Both the position numbers and the translations under genes were made by a program. This document shows positions 1 through 8,090 of a stretch of DNA of 64,000 bases, piece by piece. Position 1 is the stretch's first letter. Each line of letters opens with the position of its first letter. The notes under the pieces were generated by a model. That model was not told the DNA's origin. It saw only the letters and a list, made by a program, of their open reading frames with translations, and searched no databases. Source of the DNA: Amphiplicatus metriothermophilus (GTDB taxonomy: Bacteria; Pseudomonadota; Alphaproteobacteria; Caulobacterales; Parvularculaceae); contig NZ_FZQA01000005.1 of NCBI RefSeq assembly GCF_900199215.1, positions 62,001 through 126,000 on the forward strand, given 5' to 3'.

Positions 1-271
1 AGAAATCGAAGGCTTCGTCGAGCTTGTGATCGGCCGCGTCCTGATCGAGAACGCCCGTATGCCAGGGGCGTTCGAACGTGCCGGCGCCGAAGACGTCGAA
101 TCCGTCCCAGCAGAAGGTGTGCCAGTAGCAAACGGCGAAGCGGAGGTGCTCTTCCATGGTCTTGCCGAGCACCACGCGGTTCTTGTCGTAATAGCGGTAG
201 GAAAGCGGATCGTCGCTGTCGACGCCTTTGAATTCGACGGGCGGAATATGCGAAAAGTAACCACGCGACAT
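1..271 (-). CDS. xylA: Xylose isomerase, N-terminal part (runs off the left edge)
   Basis: Converts D-xylose to D-xylulose in the cytoplasm, the first step of the isomerase pathway. About 90 residues are visible. They contain the family signature WHTFCWDGFDVFG, followed by GTFERPW, typical of the N-terminus of class II xylose isomerases. The ATG overlaps the TGA of xylB by one base (TGATG), and an AGGGAGA ribosome site lies 8 bases upstream inside xylB, so the two genes are translationally coupled. The catalytic His/Asp pair and the metal ligands lie beyond the window edge and cannot be checked. The C-terminal three quarters are missing only because the window ends. Confidence 0.93.
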   Translation of the reverse strand, partial: MSRGYFSHIPPVEFKGVDSDDPLSYRYYDKNRVVLGKTMEEHLRFAVCYWHTFCWDGFDVFGAGTFERPWHTGVLDQDAADHKLDEAFDF

Positions 272-1728
272 CAAACGTTCTCCCTGAACAGCGGCGCAAG
301 ACTCCTGTAGAGCTCCTGGAACAGCGGCCTGCGCGCCGCATAGTGGTCTCTCAATTTTTCGGACGGCTCGATCACGTTGCGGATCGGCGGCGGGGCGCAG
401 ACGTCTTCGACGTCCTCGCCGGTCAGCGCCAGACGAGCCAGGCGCGCCGCGCCGTAGGCCGGTCCGACCTCGCCGCCCTCGCGGTAGATCAACGGCTGGT
501 CGAAGACCGAGCTCAGGATCTTGCCCCAATATTGAGAGCGCGCGCCCCCGCCGATGACGGTCAGCGTTTCGATCCGCGCGCCGGTGGCGTGCAGCGAGTC
601 GATGCCGTCGGCGAGCCCGAAAGCGACGCCTTCGAGCGCCGCCTGGCCGAGCGCGACGGCGTCGCTGGACGGCGTCAGGCCGAAAAACACCCCTTGCGCG
701 AGCGGGTCGTTATGGGGCGTGCGCTCGCCGGTGAGATAGGGCAGGAAGATCTCGGTGTCGGCCGGCTTCTTGCGCGCTTCCGCAGCCGCATAGAGCGCCG
801 CGGGGTCGGCGAAGCCGGTCGCGCGCGCCACCCAGTCGATCGCGCTGGCCGCGCTCAGCATGACCGACATCTGATGCCAGCGGCCGGGCAGCGCGTGGCA
901 GAAAGTGTGGACGCCGCCCGCCGGATTCGCCCGGTACTGATCGTCGGCGAGGAAGGTGACGCCCGACGTGCCGAGAGAAAGAAAGGCGTCGCCCGAGCGT
1001 ACGACGCCCGAACCGACCGCGCCCGCCGCATTGTCGCCGCCGCCGGCTGCGACGGGAACGCGCTCCATGCCCCAGGCTTCGGCGAGCTCGCCGCGCAGCC
1101 TGCCGGTGAACGCGTTTCCTTCAAAGAGGGCCGGCATGTTCTCGCGCGAAAGGCCGCAGGCGGCGAGAACCTCGTCGGACCAGTCGCGCTTCTTCGTGTC
1201 GAGCCACAGCGTGCCGGCCGAATCCGACATGTCGGAGGCGTAATCGCCGGTCATTCTAAGGCGCACGTAATCCTTGGGCAGGAGGATTTTCGCGATCTTG
1301 TCGAAGCATTCCGGCTCGTGTTTGCGCACCCAGAGAAGCTTCGGCGCGGTGAAGCCGGGCATCGCGCGGTTGCCGGTGATTTCGCCGAGGGCCGGCAGCG
1401 CGGCTTCAAGTTCGGCGCATTCCGCGAGGCTGCGCCCGTCATTCCACAGGACGGCAGGGCGAAGGGCCTTGCCGTCCCTGTCGAGCAGGGTCGCGCCGTG
1501 CATCTGGCCCGACAGGCCGATCGCGCGCGCCTTTCTGCGATGGTCCTGAGCGATATTGGCGACGGCCTTGTTCGTCGCCGCCCACCAGTCGGCGGGATCC
1601 TGTTCGGAATGCAGCGGCGCCGGGCGCGAGACCGACAGCTCTGCGGAAGACTGATCGACGACCGCGCCGTCGTCGTTGACCGCGACGACCTTGACGCCCG
1701 AGGTGCCTATGTCGATGCCGAGATACAT
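271..1728 (-). CDS. xylB: Xylulokinase
   Basis: Phosphorylates D-xylulose to D-xylulose 5-phosphate, feeding the pentose phosphate pathway. The 485-residue FGGY-family kinase has the N-terminal phosphate loop GIDIGTSGVK, the substrate region HGATLLDRDG followed by WNDGR, and the C-terminal ATP-site signature GGGARSQYW. The length is normal for XylB. It precedes and overlaps xylA, and a 16-bp operator (1768-1783) lies just upstream, so xylBA probably forms a unit repressed by the LacI-family protein encoded at 12.6 kb. The ribosome site before the ATG is weak. The enzyme assignment is secure; the regulation is inferred. Confidence 0.95.
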   Translation of the reverse strand: MYLGIDIGTSGVKVVAVNDDGAVVDQSSAELSVSRPAPLHSEQDPADWWAATNKAVANIAQDHRRKARAIGLSGQMHGATLLDRDGKALRPAVLWNDGRSLAECAELEAALPALGEITGNRAMPGFTAPKLLWVRKHEPECFDKIAKILLPKDYVRLRMTGDYASDMSDSAGTLWLDTKKRDWSDEVLAACGLSRENMPALFEGNAFTGRLRGELAEAWGMERVPVAAGGGDNAAGAVGSGVVRSGDAFLSLGTSGVTFLADDQYRANPAGGVHTFCHALPGRWHQMSVMLSAASAIDWVARATGFADPAALYAAAEARKKPADTEIFLPYLTGERTPHNDPLAQGVFFGLTPSSDAVALGQAALEGVAFGLADGIDSLHATGARIETLTVIGGGARSQYWGKILSSVFDQPLIYREGGEVGPAYGAARLARLALTGEDVEDVCAPPPIRNVIEPSEKLRDHYAARRPLFQELYRSLAPLFRENV

Positions 1729-1767
1729 GCCTGACCGGATCGCCGCGCGGGGCGGAAGAAGTTGGTT

Positions 1768-1783
1768 ATGATACCGCTACCAT
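1768..1783. promoter_or_regulatory. XylR-like operator upstream of xylB
   Basis: ATGATACCGCTACCAT is an imperfect palindrome 40 bp upstream of the xylB ATG. Its right half CGCTACCA matches the right half of the Caulobacter xylose operator TGTTAGCGCTACCA as I remember it. Related copies precede other xylan genes in this window. Confidence 0.7.
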
Positions 1784-1792
1784 AAGGCCAGG

Positions 1793-3682
1793 TCAATCGC
1801 TCGTCCGGCCCTCGTCCAGAAAGGCCGCGATCCAGAACAATGGGGCGTTCCAGTTGATCGCGACCTCGTTCAGCGAATAGGCCTCGGTCTCGTCGGCGTA
1901 GCATGTTTGCGGCGCGCAGGAGCCGTCATGAAGGCGCCGGGCGACTTCTTCCGGCGCGCTCGCGGCGTTGGGCCCGCCGGCGAGGGCGCCCGGCGGCGGG
2001 CCGGGCAGGGACGGATCGACGGCCTTCGCCCAGAAGCGGTGGTGCGGCGCCTTCATGGGGTTTTCTCCGTAGCCGGATATATAAGACTGGCCGAGCGGGT
2101 TGCGCCCCAGAAGATAGTCCATGATGGCGACGACGCCCTGCCGGTATTTCTCTTCGCCAGTAATGTCGTAAGCGGCGGCCAGCACGATCCCGCGATTGGC
2201 CATGTCGCCGTTGGAGCCCCAGTTGTAGCTCCTGTCGAAAGGAACGCCGTAACCGTCCTTCGCGGCCTGAGCGAGATAGGCGTCGGCGCCTTTGACGAAC
2301 GCCTTCCTGAGGCGTTCGAGCTGCTTCGCCTCAAGCCGGTCCGGCGCGGCGAGCAGGGTCAGCGAGCCGAGGGTCTGGACACTGTTCCAGAAAATGTCGT
2401 TGGTCGCGTTCGCGTCGCCCCTGGGCGCGGCGAGATAATGGGGGAGCGCGGCCATGTCCTCGCGATACCTGGCCTCGCCGGTCGTCGCGAACAGCTCGGC
2501 GGCGGCCCAGTAGAACTCGTCCGCCAGATTTCTGTCGCCATAGGCGCCGCCGCCGCCTTCCAGCACGTCGTAAGCGAGAATGTCGGGCAGACGCAGCGCG
2601 GCGTCATACGCCTTTATCGCCGCCTCGAGGCAGCGATCGGCGTAGGCGGCGTCGAAGGGACGAAAGACGCGCGCGCATTGGGCGGTGACCGCGGCGAGAT
2701 TGAGGGTCGCGGCGGTCGAGGGGTATGAGAGATAACGCTTTTCCGTGTCCAGATGCGGCGGCGTGGGCAGCGCCGTCCAATGCTCGTCATGCATTTTGTG
2801 ATGGACGAGGCCGGAGGCGTCGACTTCCGAAAAGGAAAGATTGTCGAGCCGGTCGAACTGGTCGCCGCGGGGCAGCTTCAGCGCGGCTCCGTCAGGAACC
2901 TGCATGGCCAGCATGAAATCGAGCTGCCAGCGGGCTTCGTCGAGAAGGTCCGGCACGCCGTTTCCCGCCTCGGGTACGGCGAGCGCGCCGTCGCCGAATG
3001 CGAAACGCGCAGGATCGCGCCCGTAAGCGCGTTCGAAATAGTTGAGCAGGGTCCACACGGCGATGCCGCCGTTGACGACATATTTCCCATGATCGCCGGC
3101 GTCGTACCAGCCCTTCGAAACGTCGAGCGTGTACGGACAACCGCCCCAGTCGTTGCCGCGAAAATCCTTCGGCCCGTAGCATGTCGCAAGATCGGGCGCG
3201 TGCGCGGCGGGGCGCGCCCATTCGGCGCCGACGAGATCGGCCGAAATCTCTATGCCGCTGCGTTGATGATAGAAGAAGGCGAGCGCGTCGAACTTCAGCG
3301 GACGGTATATCCGCGTCGAGATGGCGAAGGGCGCGCTTTGCGCCGATCCGACCGCGAGCCGATAGCCTTCGCCCTCGGCGGCGACGCCGCTGAAATCGGC
3401 TATGTGGACCGAATGGCCGGCGTTGCGGCTGTAGCCGAAAGGCGCTGTCTCGCCTTGAGCGACGCTTTCGCCGTTCTGATCGACAAGGCGCCAGGCGAGC
3501 GCGCGCTTGCTGTCGGAGACGACCGTGGCGCGCTTTTCCGCATCGGGCGCGAAGCCGTGCTGATTGAGATGGATCGCCTCGACCGCCGCGCGCTCGCCCG
3601 GCGTTTTCTCAGACGCGGCGGCGGCGGCGCTCAGCGAGCCGGCCAGCAAAGCGGCCGCCGCGACGCGGATCGAATGACTCAT
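1793..3682 (-). CDS. Glycoside hydrolase family 9 (endoglucanase-like), secreted
   Basis: A predicted exported inverting hydrolase of 629 residues. It has a cleavable Sec signal peptide (about residues 1-23, ending ASA-type), an N-terminal Ig-like CelD_N domain (about 35-125) and an (alpha/alpha)6 GH9 catalytic domain. GWYDAGDHGKYVVNGG carries the catalytic-base aspartates, and the C-terminal NEVAINWNAPLFW region carries the acid glutamate nearby. GH9 enzymes mostly cut beta-1,4-glucans, with some mixed-linkage or xyloglucan activity. Its place in a xylan locus suggests action on hemicellulose, but substrate cannot be read from sequence. GGGAGGAG lies about 7 bases before the ATG. An operator at 3717-3732 indicates co-regulation with the xylose genes. 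Confidence 0.9.
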   Translation of the reverse strand: MSHSIRVAAAALLAGSLSAAAAASEKTPGERAAVEAIHLNQHGFAPDAEKRATVVSDSKRALAWRLVDQNGESVAQGETAPFGYSRNAGHSVHIADFSGVAAEGEGYRLAVGSAQSAPFAISTRIYRPLKFDALAFFYHQRSGIEISADLVGAEWARPAAHAPDLATCYGPKDFRGNDWGGCPYTLDVSKGWYDAGDHGKYVVNGGIAVWTLLNYFERAYGRDPARFAFGDGALAVPEAGNGVPDLLDEARWQLDFMLAMQVPDGAALKLPRGDQFDRLDNLSFSEVDASGLVHHKMHDEHWTALPTPPHLDTEKRYLSYPSTAATLNLAAVTAQCARVFRPFDAAYADRCLEAAIKAYDAALRLPDILAYDVLEGGGGAYGDRNLADEFYWAAAELFATTGEARYREDMAALPHYLAAPRGDANATNDIFWNSVQTLGSLTLLAAPDRLEAKQLERLRKAFVKGADAYLAQAAKDGYGVPFDRSYNWGSNGDMANRGIVLAAAYDITGEEKYRQGVVAIMDYLLGRNPLGQSYISGYGENPMKAPHHRFWAKAVDPSLPGPPPGALAGGPNAASAPEEVARRLHDGSCAPQTCYADETEAYSLNEVAINWNAPLFWIAAFLDEGRTSD

Positions 3683-3716
3683 GGTCAGGCTCCTCCCGAT
3701 CGGTTATTTGCAGTTT

Positions 3717-3732
3717 TCGTTACCGGTATCAT
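3717..3732. promoter_or_regulatory. XylR-like operator upstream of the GH9 gene
   Basis: TCGTTACCGGTATCAT, between the GH9 gene and dctM, matches the shared palindrome at 14 of 16 positions and lies 35 bp upstream of the GH9 start. Confidence 0.6.
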
Positions 3733-3792
3733 TCTTGCGCGACGAAGGCGAGACTGCGCCTCGCCGGCAACCATTTTCGCGTCGTCCGGCCT

Positions 3793-5073
3793 TCATGAGA
3801 ACAGCGCCGGCAGCCACAGCGACAGGGGCGGCGCATAGGCGACCAGCACAAGCGCGATCAGAAGCGCCAGATAAAAAGGCCAGATGGTTTTGACCACGTC
3901 CTCGGGTTTGGCGTTCCCGATGGCGCAGCCGAGAAAGAGGATCGAGCCGACCGGCGGCGTGACGAGGCCGATGCCCAGCGTCATCAGCATGACGACGCCG
4001 AAATGAACGGGATCGATCCCGACATTGATCGCCACGGGCAGGAAAATCGGCGTCATGATGATGATGAGCGGCGCCATGTCCATGAAGGCGCCAAGAACCA
4101 GGAGAATAATCAGTATAAGGAGCATTATTGCGCCGGGCTCGTCCGAGACCGCCGTGAGAATCGCGGCGAGCCCCGCCGGCACCTCCAGAAGCGCGAAGAG
4201 CCAGCCGAACATCGCCGCCGATCCGATGATCATCATCACCATGGCGGTCGTCTTGACGGAGGCGACGGCCGCCGCGAAAAACTCTTGCGCGCCGAGGGTC
4301 CGGTAAAGCGCGACGCCGATGATGATGGTGTAGACGACGGCGACGGCGGCGCTCTCGGTCGGCGTGAACACGCCGAAAAGGATGCCGAAAACGATGATGA
4401 GCGCGGTCGTCAGGCCAGGAATCATCGCCGCGAAGGCGCGCAGAAACGGCCGCCAGCCGGGAAAAGAACCGCGAGGATAGTCCCGCCGAGCCGCCACGAG
4501 CCAGGCGGCGATCATCAGCGCGGCGCCGGCCAGCAGGCCGGGAACGACCCCCGCGAGGAACAGCGCGCCGACGTCGATTCCGATCGGCGCCGCGGCGGCG
4601 TAAATGACCATGTTGTGGGACGGCGGGATCAGAATGCCGAGAATGGCGGCGGTGATAGTGACGTTCACGGCGTAGTCGGAATCGTAGCCGCGCTCCTTCA
4701 TCATCGGGATGAGCGTGGAGCCCATGGCCGAGACCGACGCCGCGGCCGAGCCCGACACCGCGCCGAACAGCATGCTGGCCCCGACATCGACCTGGCCCAG
4801 CCCGCCGCGCGCGCGGCCGAAAAGGCTTTCCGCGACCGTGATGAGCCGCCAGGCTATGCCCGTGCGCGCCATCAGCTCGCCAGCGAACACGAAAAAAGGG
4901 ATGGCCATCAGCGAGAAGACGTTCATGCCGGCGGCGAGGCGCTGAAAGGCGACGGTCGCCGGGATGTCCAGCGCAAGGAACGCGAACAGGCTCGCCGCGC
5001 CGAGCGCGAACGCCACCGGCGCGCCGGCGAGAAGAAGCGCGAACAGCAGGCAAAGCAGCAGCGTCAGGGCCAT
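3793..5073 (-). CDS. dctM: TRAP transporter large permease subunit (DctM family)
   Basis: The 12-TM channel subunit of a tripartite ATP-independent periplasmic transporter, 426 residues and hydrophobic throughout, normal for DctM. Typical motifs are FSLMAIPFFVFAGELM near the N-terminus, ILGILIPPSHNMVIY in the middle and GIGLVTPPVGSILF near the C-terminus. It imports an organic acid by sodium symport, using DctP as the receptor. It overlaps dctQ by 10 bases, so P-Q-M form one operon. Given the neighbouring glucuronate pathway, a uronate or related sugar acid is the likeliest substrate, but this is inference. Confidence 0.92.
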   Translation of the reverse strand: MALTLLLCLLFALLLAGAPVAFALGAASLFAFLALDIPATVAFQRLAAGMNVFSLMAIPFFVFAGELMARTGIAWRLITVAESLFGRARGGLGQVDVGASMLFGAVSGSAAASVSAMGSTLIPMMKERGYDSDYAVNVTITAAILGILIPPSHNMVIYAAAAPIGIDVGALFLAGVVPGLLAGAALMIAAWLVAARRDYPRGSFPGWRPFLRAFAAMIPGLTTALIIVFGILFGVFTPTESAAVAVVYTIIIGVALYRTLGAQEFFAAAVASVKTTAMVMMIIGSAAMFGWLFALLEVPAGLAAILTAVSDEPGAIMLLILIILLVLGAFMDMAPLIIIMTPIFLPVAINVGIDPVHFGVVMLMTLGIGLVTPPVGSILFLGCAIGNAKPEDVVKTIWPFYLALLIALVLVAYAPPLSLWLPALFS

Positions 5074-5561
5074 GCGCGCTCCGCCTCTTCGCCGCGCAGC
5101 TCCAGAAGGGCGCGCTCGACGGAATAAAGAACGATCAGCGCGCCGGCGACGACGATCGGCGCATAGGCTGCGCCGCGCGGCAGGCCCAGCGTCGGAATGA
5201 CGTGGCTCCAGGTGGCGAGGACGAGGCTTCCGCCGGCCCCCGCCATCGCCGCGCCGAACAGCCCGACGACGGCATGACAGAACAGGCGCAACGCGACGCG
5301 CCCTATCGGCGAAAGTGCGTCCTCAACCAGCGTCAGGCGGATGTGAAAGCCTTCGCGCACGCCCGCAGCCGCAGCGAACAGAATGAACCACAGCATCAGA
5401 AAAAGGGCCGCCGGCTCGGTCCAGGCCGGCGCGGCGTTGAGAACGTAGCGCGCGAAGATCTGCCAGCTGATGATCGCGGTCATCAGCACGAGGCCTGCGA
5501 CGGAGATATAAAGAGCGGCCTTGCTCGTCAGGCGCGATATCCGGGAAAGCAGGTCAAGCAT
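5064..5561 (-). CDS. dctQ: TRAP transporter small permease subunit (DctQ family)
   Basis: A 165-residue protein with four predicted membrane segments, matching the small TRAP subunit that pairs with DctM. The family-like stretch FARYVLNAAPAWTEPAALFL is followed by WFILFAAAAGVREGFHI, which resembles the usual region with a conserved WTEE-type motif and a G-x-R turn. It overlaps dctP by 8 bases upstream and dctM by 10 bases downstream. The function is structural and coupling rather than substrate recognition. Confidence 0.9.
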   Translation of the reverse strand: MLDLLSRISRLTSKAALYISVAGLVLMTAIISWQIFARYVLNAAPAWTEPAALFLMLWFILFAAAAGVREGFHIRLTLVEDALSPIGRVALRLFCHAVVGLFGAAMAGAGGSLVLATWSHVIPTLGLPRGAAYAPIVVAGALIVLYSVERALLELRGEEAERAWP

Positions 5562-6612
5562 CGGCCGCGCGCATGTCCCGGATTTCCTCGGCGAGCGCCC
5601 GGAGGGCCGGCTTCGTCAGGTATCGGTCCCAGACCGGCCTGACCGCCTCGACGAACGGCGCCGGATCGGGCGCGACGATTTCGACGCCGGCCGCGCGCAG
5701 CCGCGCCTCGGCCTGCCGGCTGCGTTCGTCCCAAAGCGCGCGCATGAAGGGCACGCTGTCCGCGGCGCATTCGCGGATCAGATCCTGATCGGACGCGCTC
5801 AGCTTTCGCCAGCGTTTGGCCGACATGAGAAGCGCTTCCGGCGCCATGACATGGCGCGTCAGGCTGTAGACGGGCGCGACCTCGAAATGCCGCGAGCTTT
5901 CATAGGAAGGCCAGTTGTTTTCGGCCCCGTCCACGACGCCCTGAAGCATTCCCTGATAAACCTCGCCGTAAGGCATCGGCACGGCGTCGCCGCCCAGCGC
6001 CTCCACCATCGCCACGAACATGTCGGAGTTCATGACGCGGATTTTCAGGCCCTTGAGATCCTCAGGCCGTTCGATCCGGCGCCCGCGCGTGTAGAACGAG
6101 CGGGCGCCGGCGTCATAGAAGCACAGGCCGATCAGGCCATGCGGCTCGAGCGCGGCCAGAATCTTACGCCCAGGCGGGCCGTCGAGCGCGGCGCGCATAT
6201 GGCGCGCGTCGCGGAACAGAAACGGCAGAGTCGGCACGATCGCCTCTTCGGCGACGGCGCTCAGCGGCGCGATGCTGACGCGGGTGAAATCGAGCCCGCC
6301 CAGAATGGCGATCTCCAGCGTGTCTTTCTCCGCGCCGAGCTGCCCTCCGGCGTAGGTCTTGAGCGCAAGCCGGCCGCCCGATCGCGCGCGCAGCAGCCGG
6401 CCCATCTCATTTACCGCCGCTACGGTCGGGTAATCCGCCGGATGCGCGTCTGCAGAGCGCAGGAGGTTCGCATTCTTCCAGCAGCCGGCGAGCGCCGCGC
6501 CGCCCATGGCCAGGGCGCCGCCGGCGAGGAAGCGCCGGCGCGCAAGGCGAAAGCGCGCGGCGGCGCCGTTTCTCTCTGCGTGCGACGCCGCCATCTTGGA
6601 ACAATCTTTCAT
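5554..6612 (-). CDS. dctP: TRAP transporter substrate-binding protein (DctP family), exported
   Basis: The periplasmic solute receptor for the TRAP system. An RRRFLAGGALAMGG stretch and a following AGC suggest a Tat-type signal with a possible lipobox. The DctP fold is indicated by VNEMGRLLRARSGGRLALKTY near the N-terminus, GLKIRVMNSDMFVAMVEALG (the region that usually holds the carboxylate-binding arginine) and AENNWPSY. The start is uncertain. ATG 6612 is used here; ATG 6594 is equally plausible because a TATAAT-like box overlaps 6612. An upstream in-frame ATG at 6708 would put an unlikely acidic tail before the signal. The substrate is probably an acidic sugar by context. Confidence 0.88.
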   Translation of the reverse strand: MKDCSKMAASHAERNGAAARFRLARRRFLAGGALAMGGAALAGCWKNANLLRSADAHPADYPTVAAVNEMGRLLRARSGGRLALKTYAGGQLGAEKDTLEIAILGGLDFTRVSIAPLSAVAEEAIVPTLPFLFRDARHMRAALDGPPGRKILAALEPHGLIGLCFYDAGARSFYTRGRRIERPEDLKGLKIRVMNSDMFVAMVEALGGDAVPMPYGEVYQGMLQGVVDGAENNWPSYESSRHFEVAPVYSLTRHVMAPEALLMSAKRWRKLSASDQDLIRECAADSVPFMRALWDERSRQAEARLRAAGVEIVAPDPAPFVEAVRPVWDRYLTKPALRALAEEIRDMRAADA

Positions 6613-6768
6613 TATATTCGAAACCGCCACGGCGCGACCGCATTCTCTTCCATGATCCGGTCGCGCCATCGTCGAAGATTCCAAAATCGCGAAATTGGAC
6701 GATGACAAAGCGAAGAATCTCTGTCAACAAATCGGCCGGTCAGGACCAGCCATGCCGGGATCGGGGTC

Positions 6769-7977
6769 ATGAAGATCAGCGCCGCGCGCGTCATCGTCAC
6801 TTGTCCGGGGCGCAATTTCGTCACGCTGAAGATCGAGACCGATGCAGGGGTCTACGGAATAGGCGATGCGACGCTGAACGGCAGGGAGAAGGCCGTCGTC
6901 GCCTATCTCGAGGAGCATGTCGTTCCGGTTCTGATCGGGCGCGACGCCGCGCGCATCGAAGACGCCTGGCAGTATCTTTACCGCGGCGCCTATTGGCGGC
7001 GCGGGCCGGTGACGATGACGGCCATCGCCGCCGTCGACACGGCGCTGTGGGACATCAAGGCCAAGGCGGCGAACATGCCGCTTTACCAGCTTCTCGGCGG
7101 CGCCTCGCGCGAGGGCGTGCTGGTTTACGGCCATGCGAACGGCGCTGACGTCGAACAGACGGTCGACGAAGTCGGCCGTTACATCGAGATGGGCTACAAG
7201 GCGGTGCGCGCGCAGTCAGGCGTGCCGGGCGTCAAGGGCGCCTACGGCGTGGCGCGCGGAACCATGTATTACGAGCCCGCCGACAGCGCGCTGCCGACCG
7301 AGACCGTCTGGGATACGACCGCCTATCTCAATTTCGTTCCGAAGCTGTTCGAGCGGCTGCGCGAAGCCCACGGGCCTGACATCGAGCTGCTGCACGACGT
7401 CCATCACCGGCTGACGCCGATCGAGGCGGCGCGGCTGGGCAAGGCCCTGGAGCCGTTTCGGCTGTTCTGGATGGAAGACCCCACCCCCGCCGAGAATCAG
7501 GAGGCGCTTCGCCTCATCAGGCAGCACACCGTCACGCCGATCGCCATCGGCGAGGTGTTCAATTCGATCCATGATTGCCGCGCGCTGATCCAGGAGCAGC
7601 TTATCGATTACATCCGCACGAGCGTGGTCCACGCCGGCGGGATCACGCAGCTTCGCCGCATCGCCGACCTCGCGAGCCTCTATCAGGTGCGCGCGGGCTG
7701 CCACGGCGCCACGGATCTGTCGCCGGTGACCATGGGCGCGGCGCTTCATTTCGACCTGTGGGTCCCGAATTTCGGCGTTCAGGAATATATGCGGCACACG
7801 GCGGAAACCGACGCGGTGTTCCCGCACGCCTACCGGTTCAGCGACGGCTATCTGCATCCGGGCGACGCGCCCGGCCACGGCGTCGATATCGACGAGGCGC
7901 TGGCGAAAAAATATCCTTATGATCCCAAACAGCTGCCCGTCGCGCGCCTCAAGGACGGGACCATGTGGAACTGGTGA
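6769..7977 (+). CDS. manD: D-mannonate dehydratase, enolase superfamily (ManD/RspA type)
   Basis: Dehydrates D-mannonate to 2-keto-3-deoxy-D-gluconate, the third step of glucuronate breakdown after UxaC and UxuB. The protein is 402 residues, the same length as the characterised Novosphingobium ManD. The metal ligands Asp210, Glu236 and Glu262 and the catalytic Arg147, Tyr159 and His212 fall at the same residue numbers as in that enzyme, which strongly supports true dehydratase activity over a generic mandelate-racemase-family call. It is divergent from the TRAP operon, 156 bp away. No copy of the shared operator is seen directly upstream, so its control may differ from its partners. Confidence 0.95.
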   Translation: MKISAARVIVTCPGRNFVTLKIETDAGVYGIGDATLNGREKAVVAYLEEHVVPVLIGRDAARIEDAWQYLYRGAYWRRGPVTMTAIAAVDTALWDIKAKAANMPLYQLLGGASREGVLVYGHANGADVEQTVDEVGRYIEMGYKAVRAQSGVPGVKGAYGVARGTMYYEPADSALPTETVWDTTAYLNFVPKLFERLREAHGPDIELLHDVHHRLTPIEAARLGKALEPFRLFWMEDPTPAENQEALRLIRQHTVTPIAIGEVFNSIHDCRALIQEQLIDYIRTSVVHAGGITQLRRIADLASLYQVRAGCHGATDLSPVTMGAALHFDLWVPNFGVQEYMRHTAETDAVFPHAYRFSDGYLHPGDAPGHGVDIDEALAKKYPYDPKQLPVARLKDGTMWNW

Positions 7978-8004
7978 AGGGGTGATTTCGGTGGACGGGG
8001 CCAC

Positions 8005-8020
8005 CTGTTAGCCCTAACAT
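8005..8020. promoter_or_regulatory. XylR-like operator upstream of the MFS porter
   Basis: CTGTTAGCCCTAACAT contains the near-perfect palindrome TGTTAGCCCTAACA. It is almost identical, on the opposite strand, to the operator at 12338-12353, and lies 70 bp before the transporter start. Confidence 0.75.
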
Positions 8021-8090
8021 CTGCCTGGCCGCCGCCTGGCGGCGCAATAACAATCCTGTCAAGAATCAAAGGATTACACGGGAGGGTGCA

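Noticed and set aside
3704-5053. A 449-residue minus-strand frame overlapping dctM
   Set aside because: Same strand but a different frame, arginine-rich with no TM pattern. The dctM frame has the 12-TM pattern and operon overlaps.
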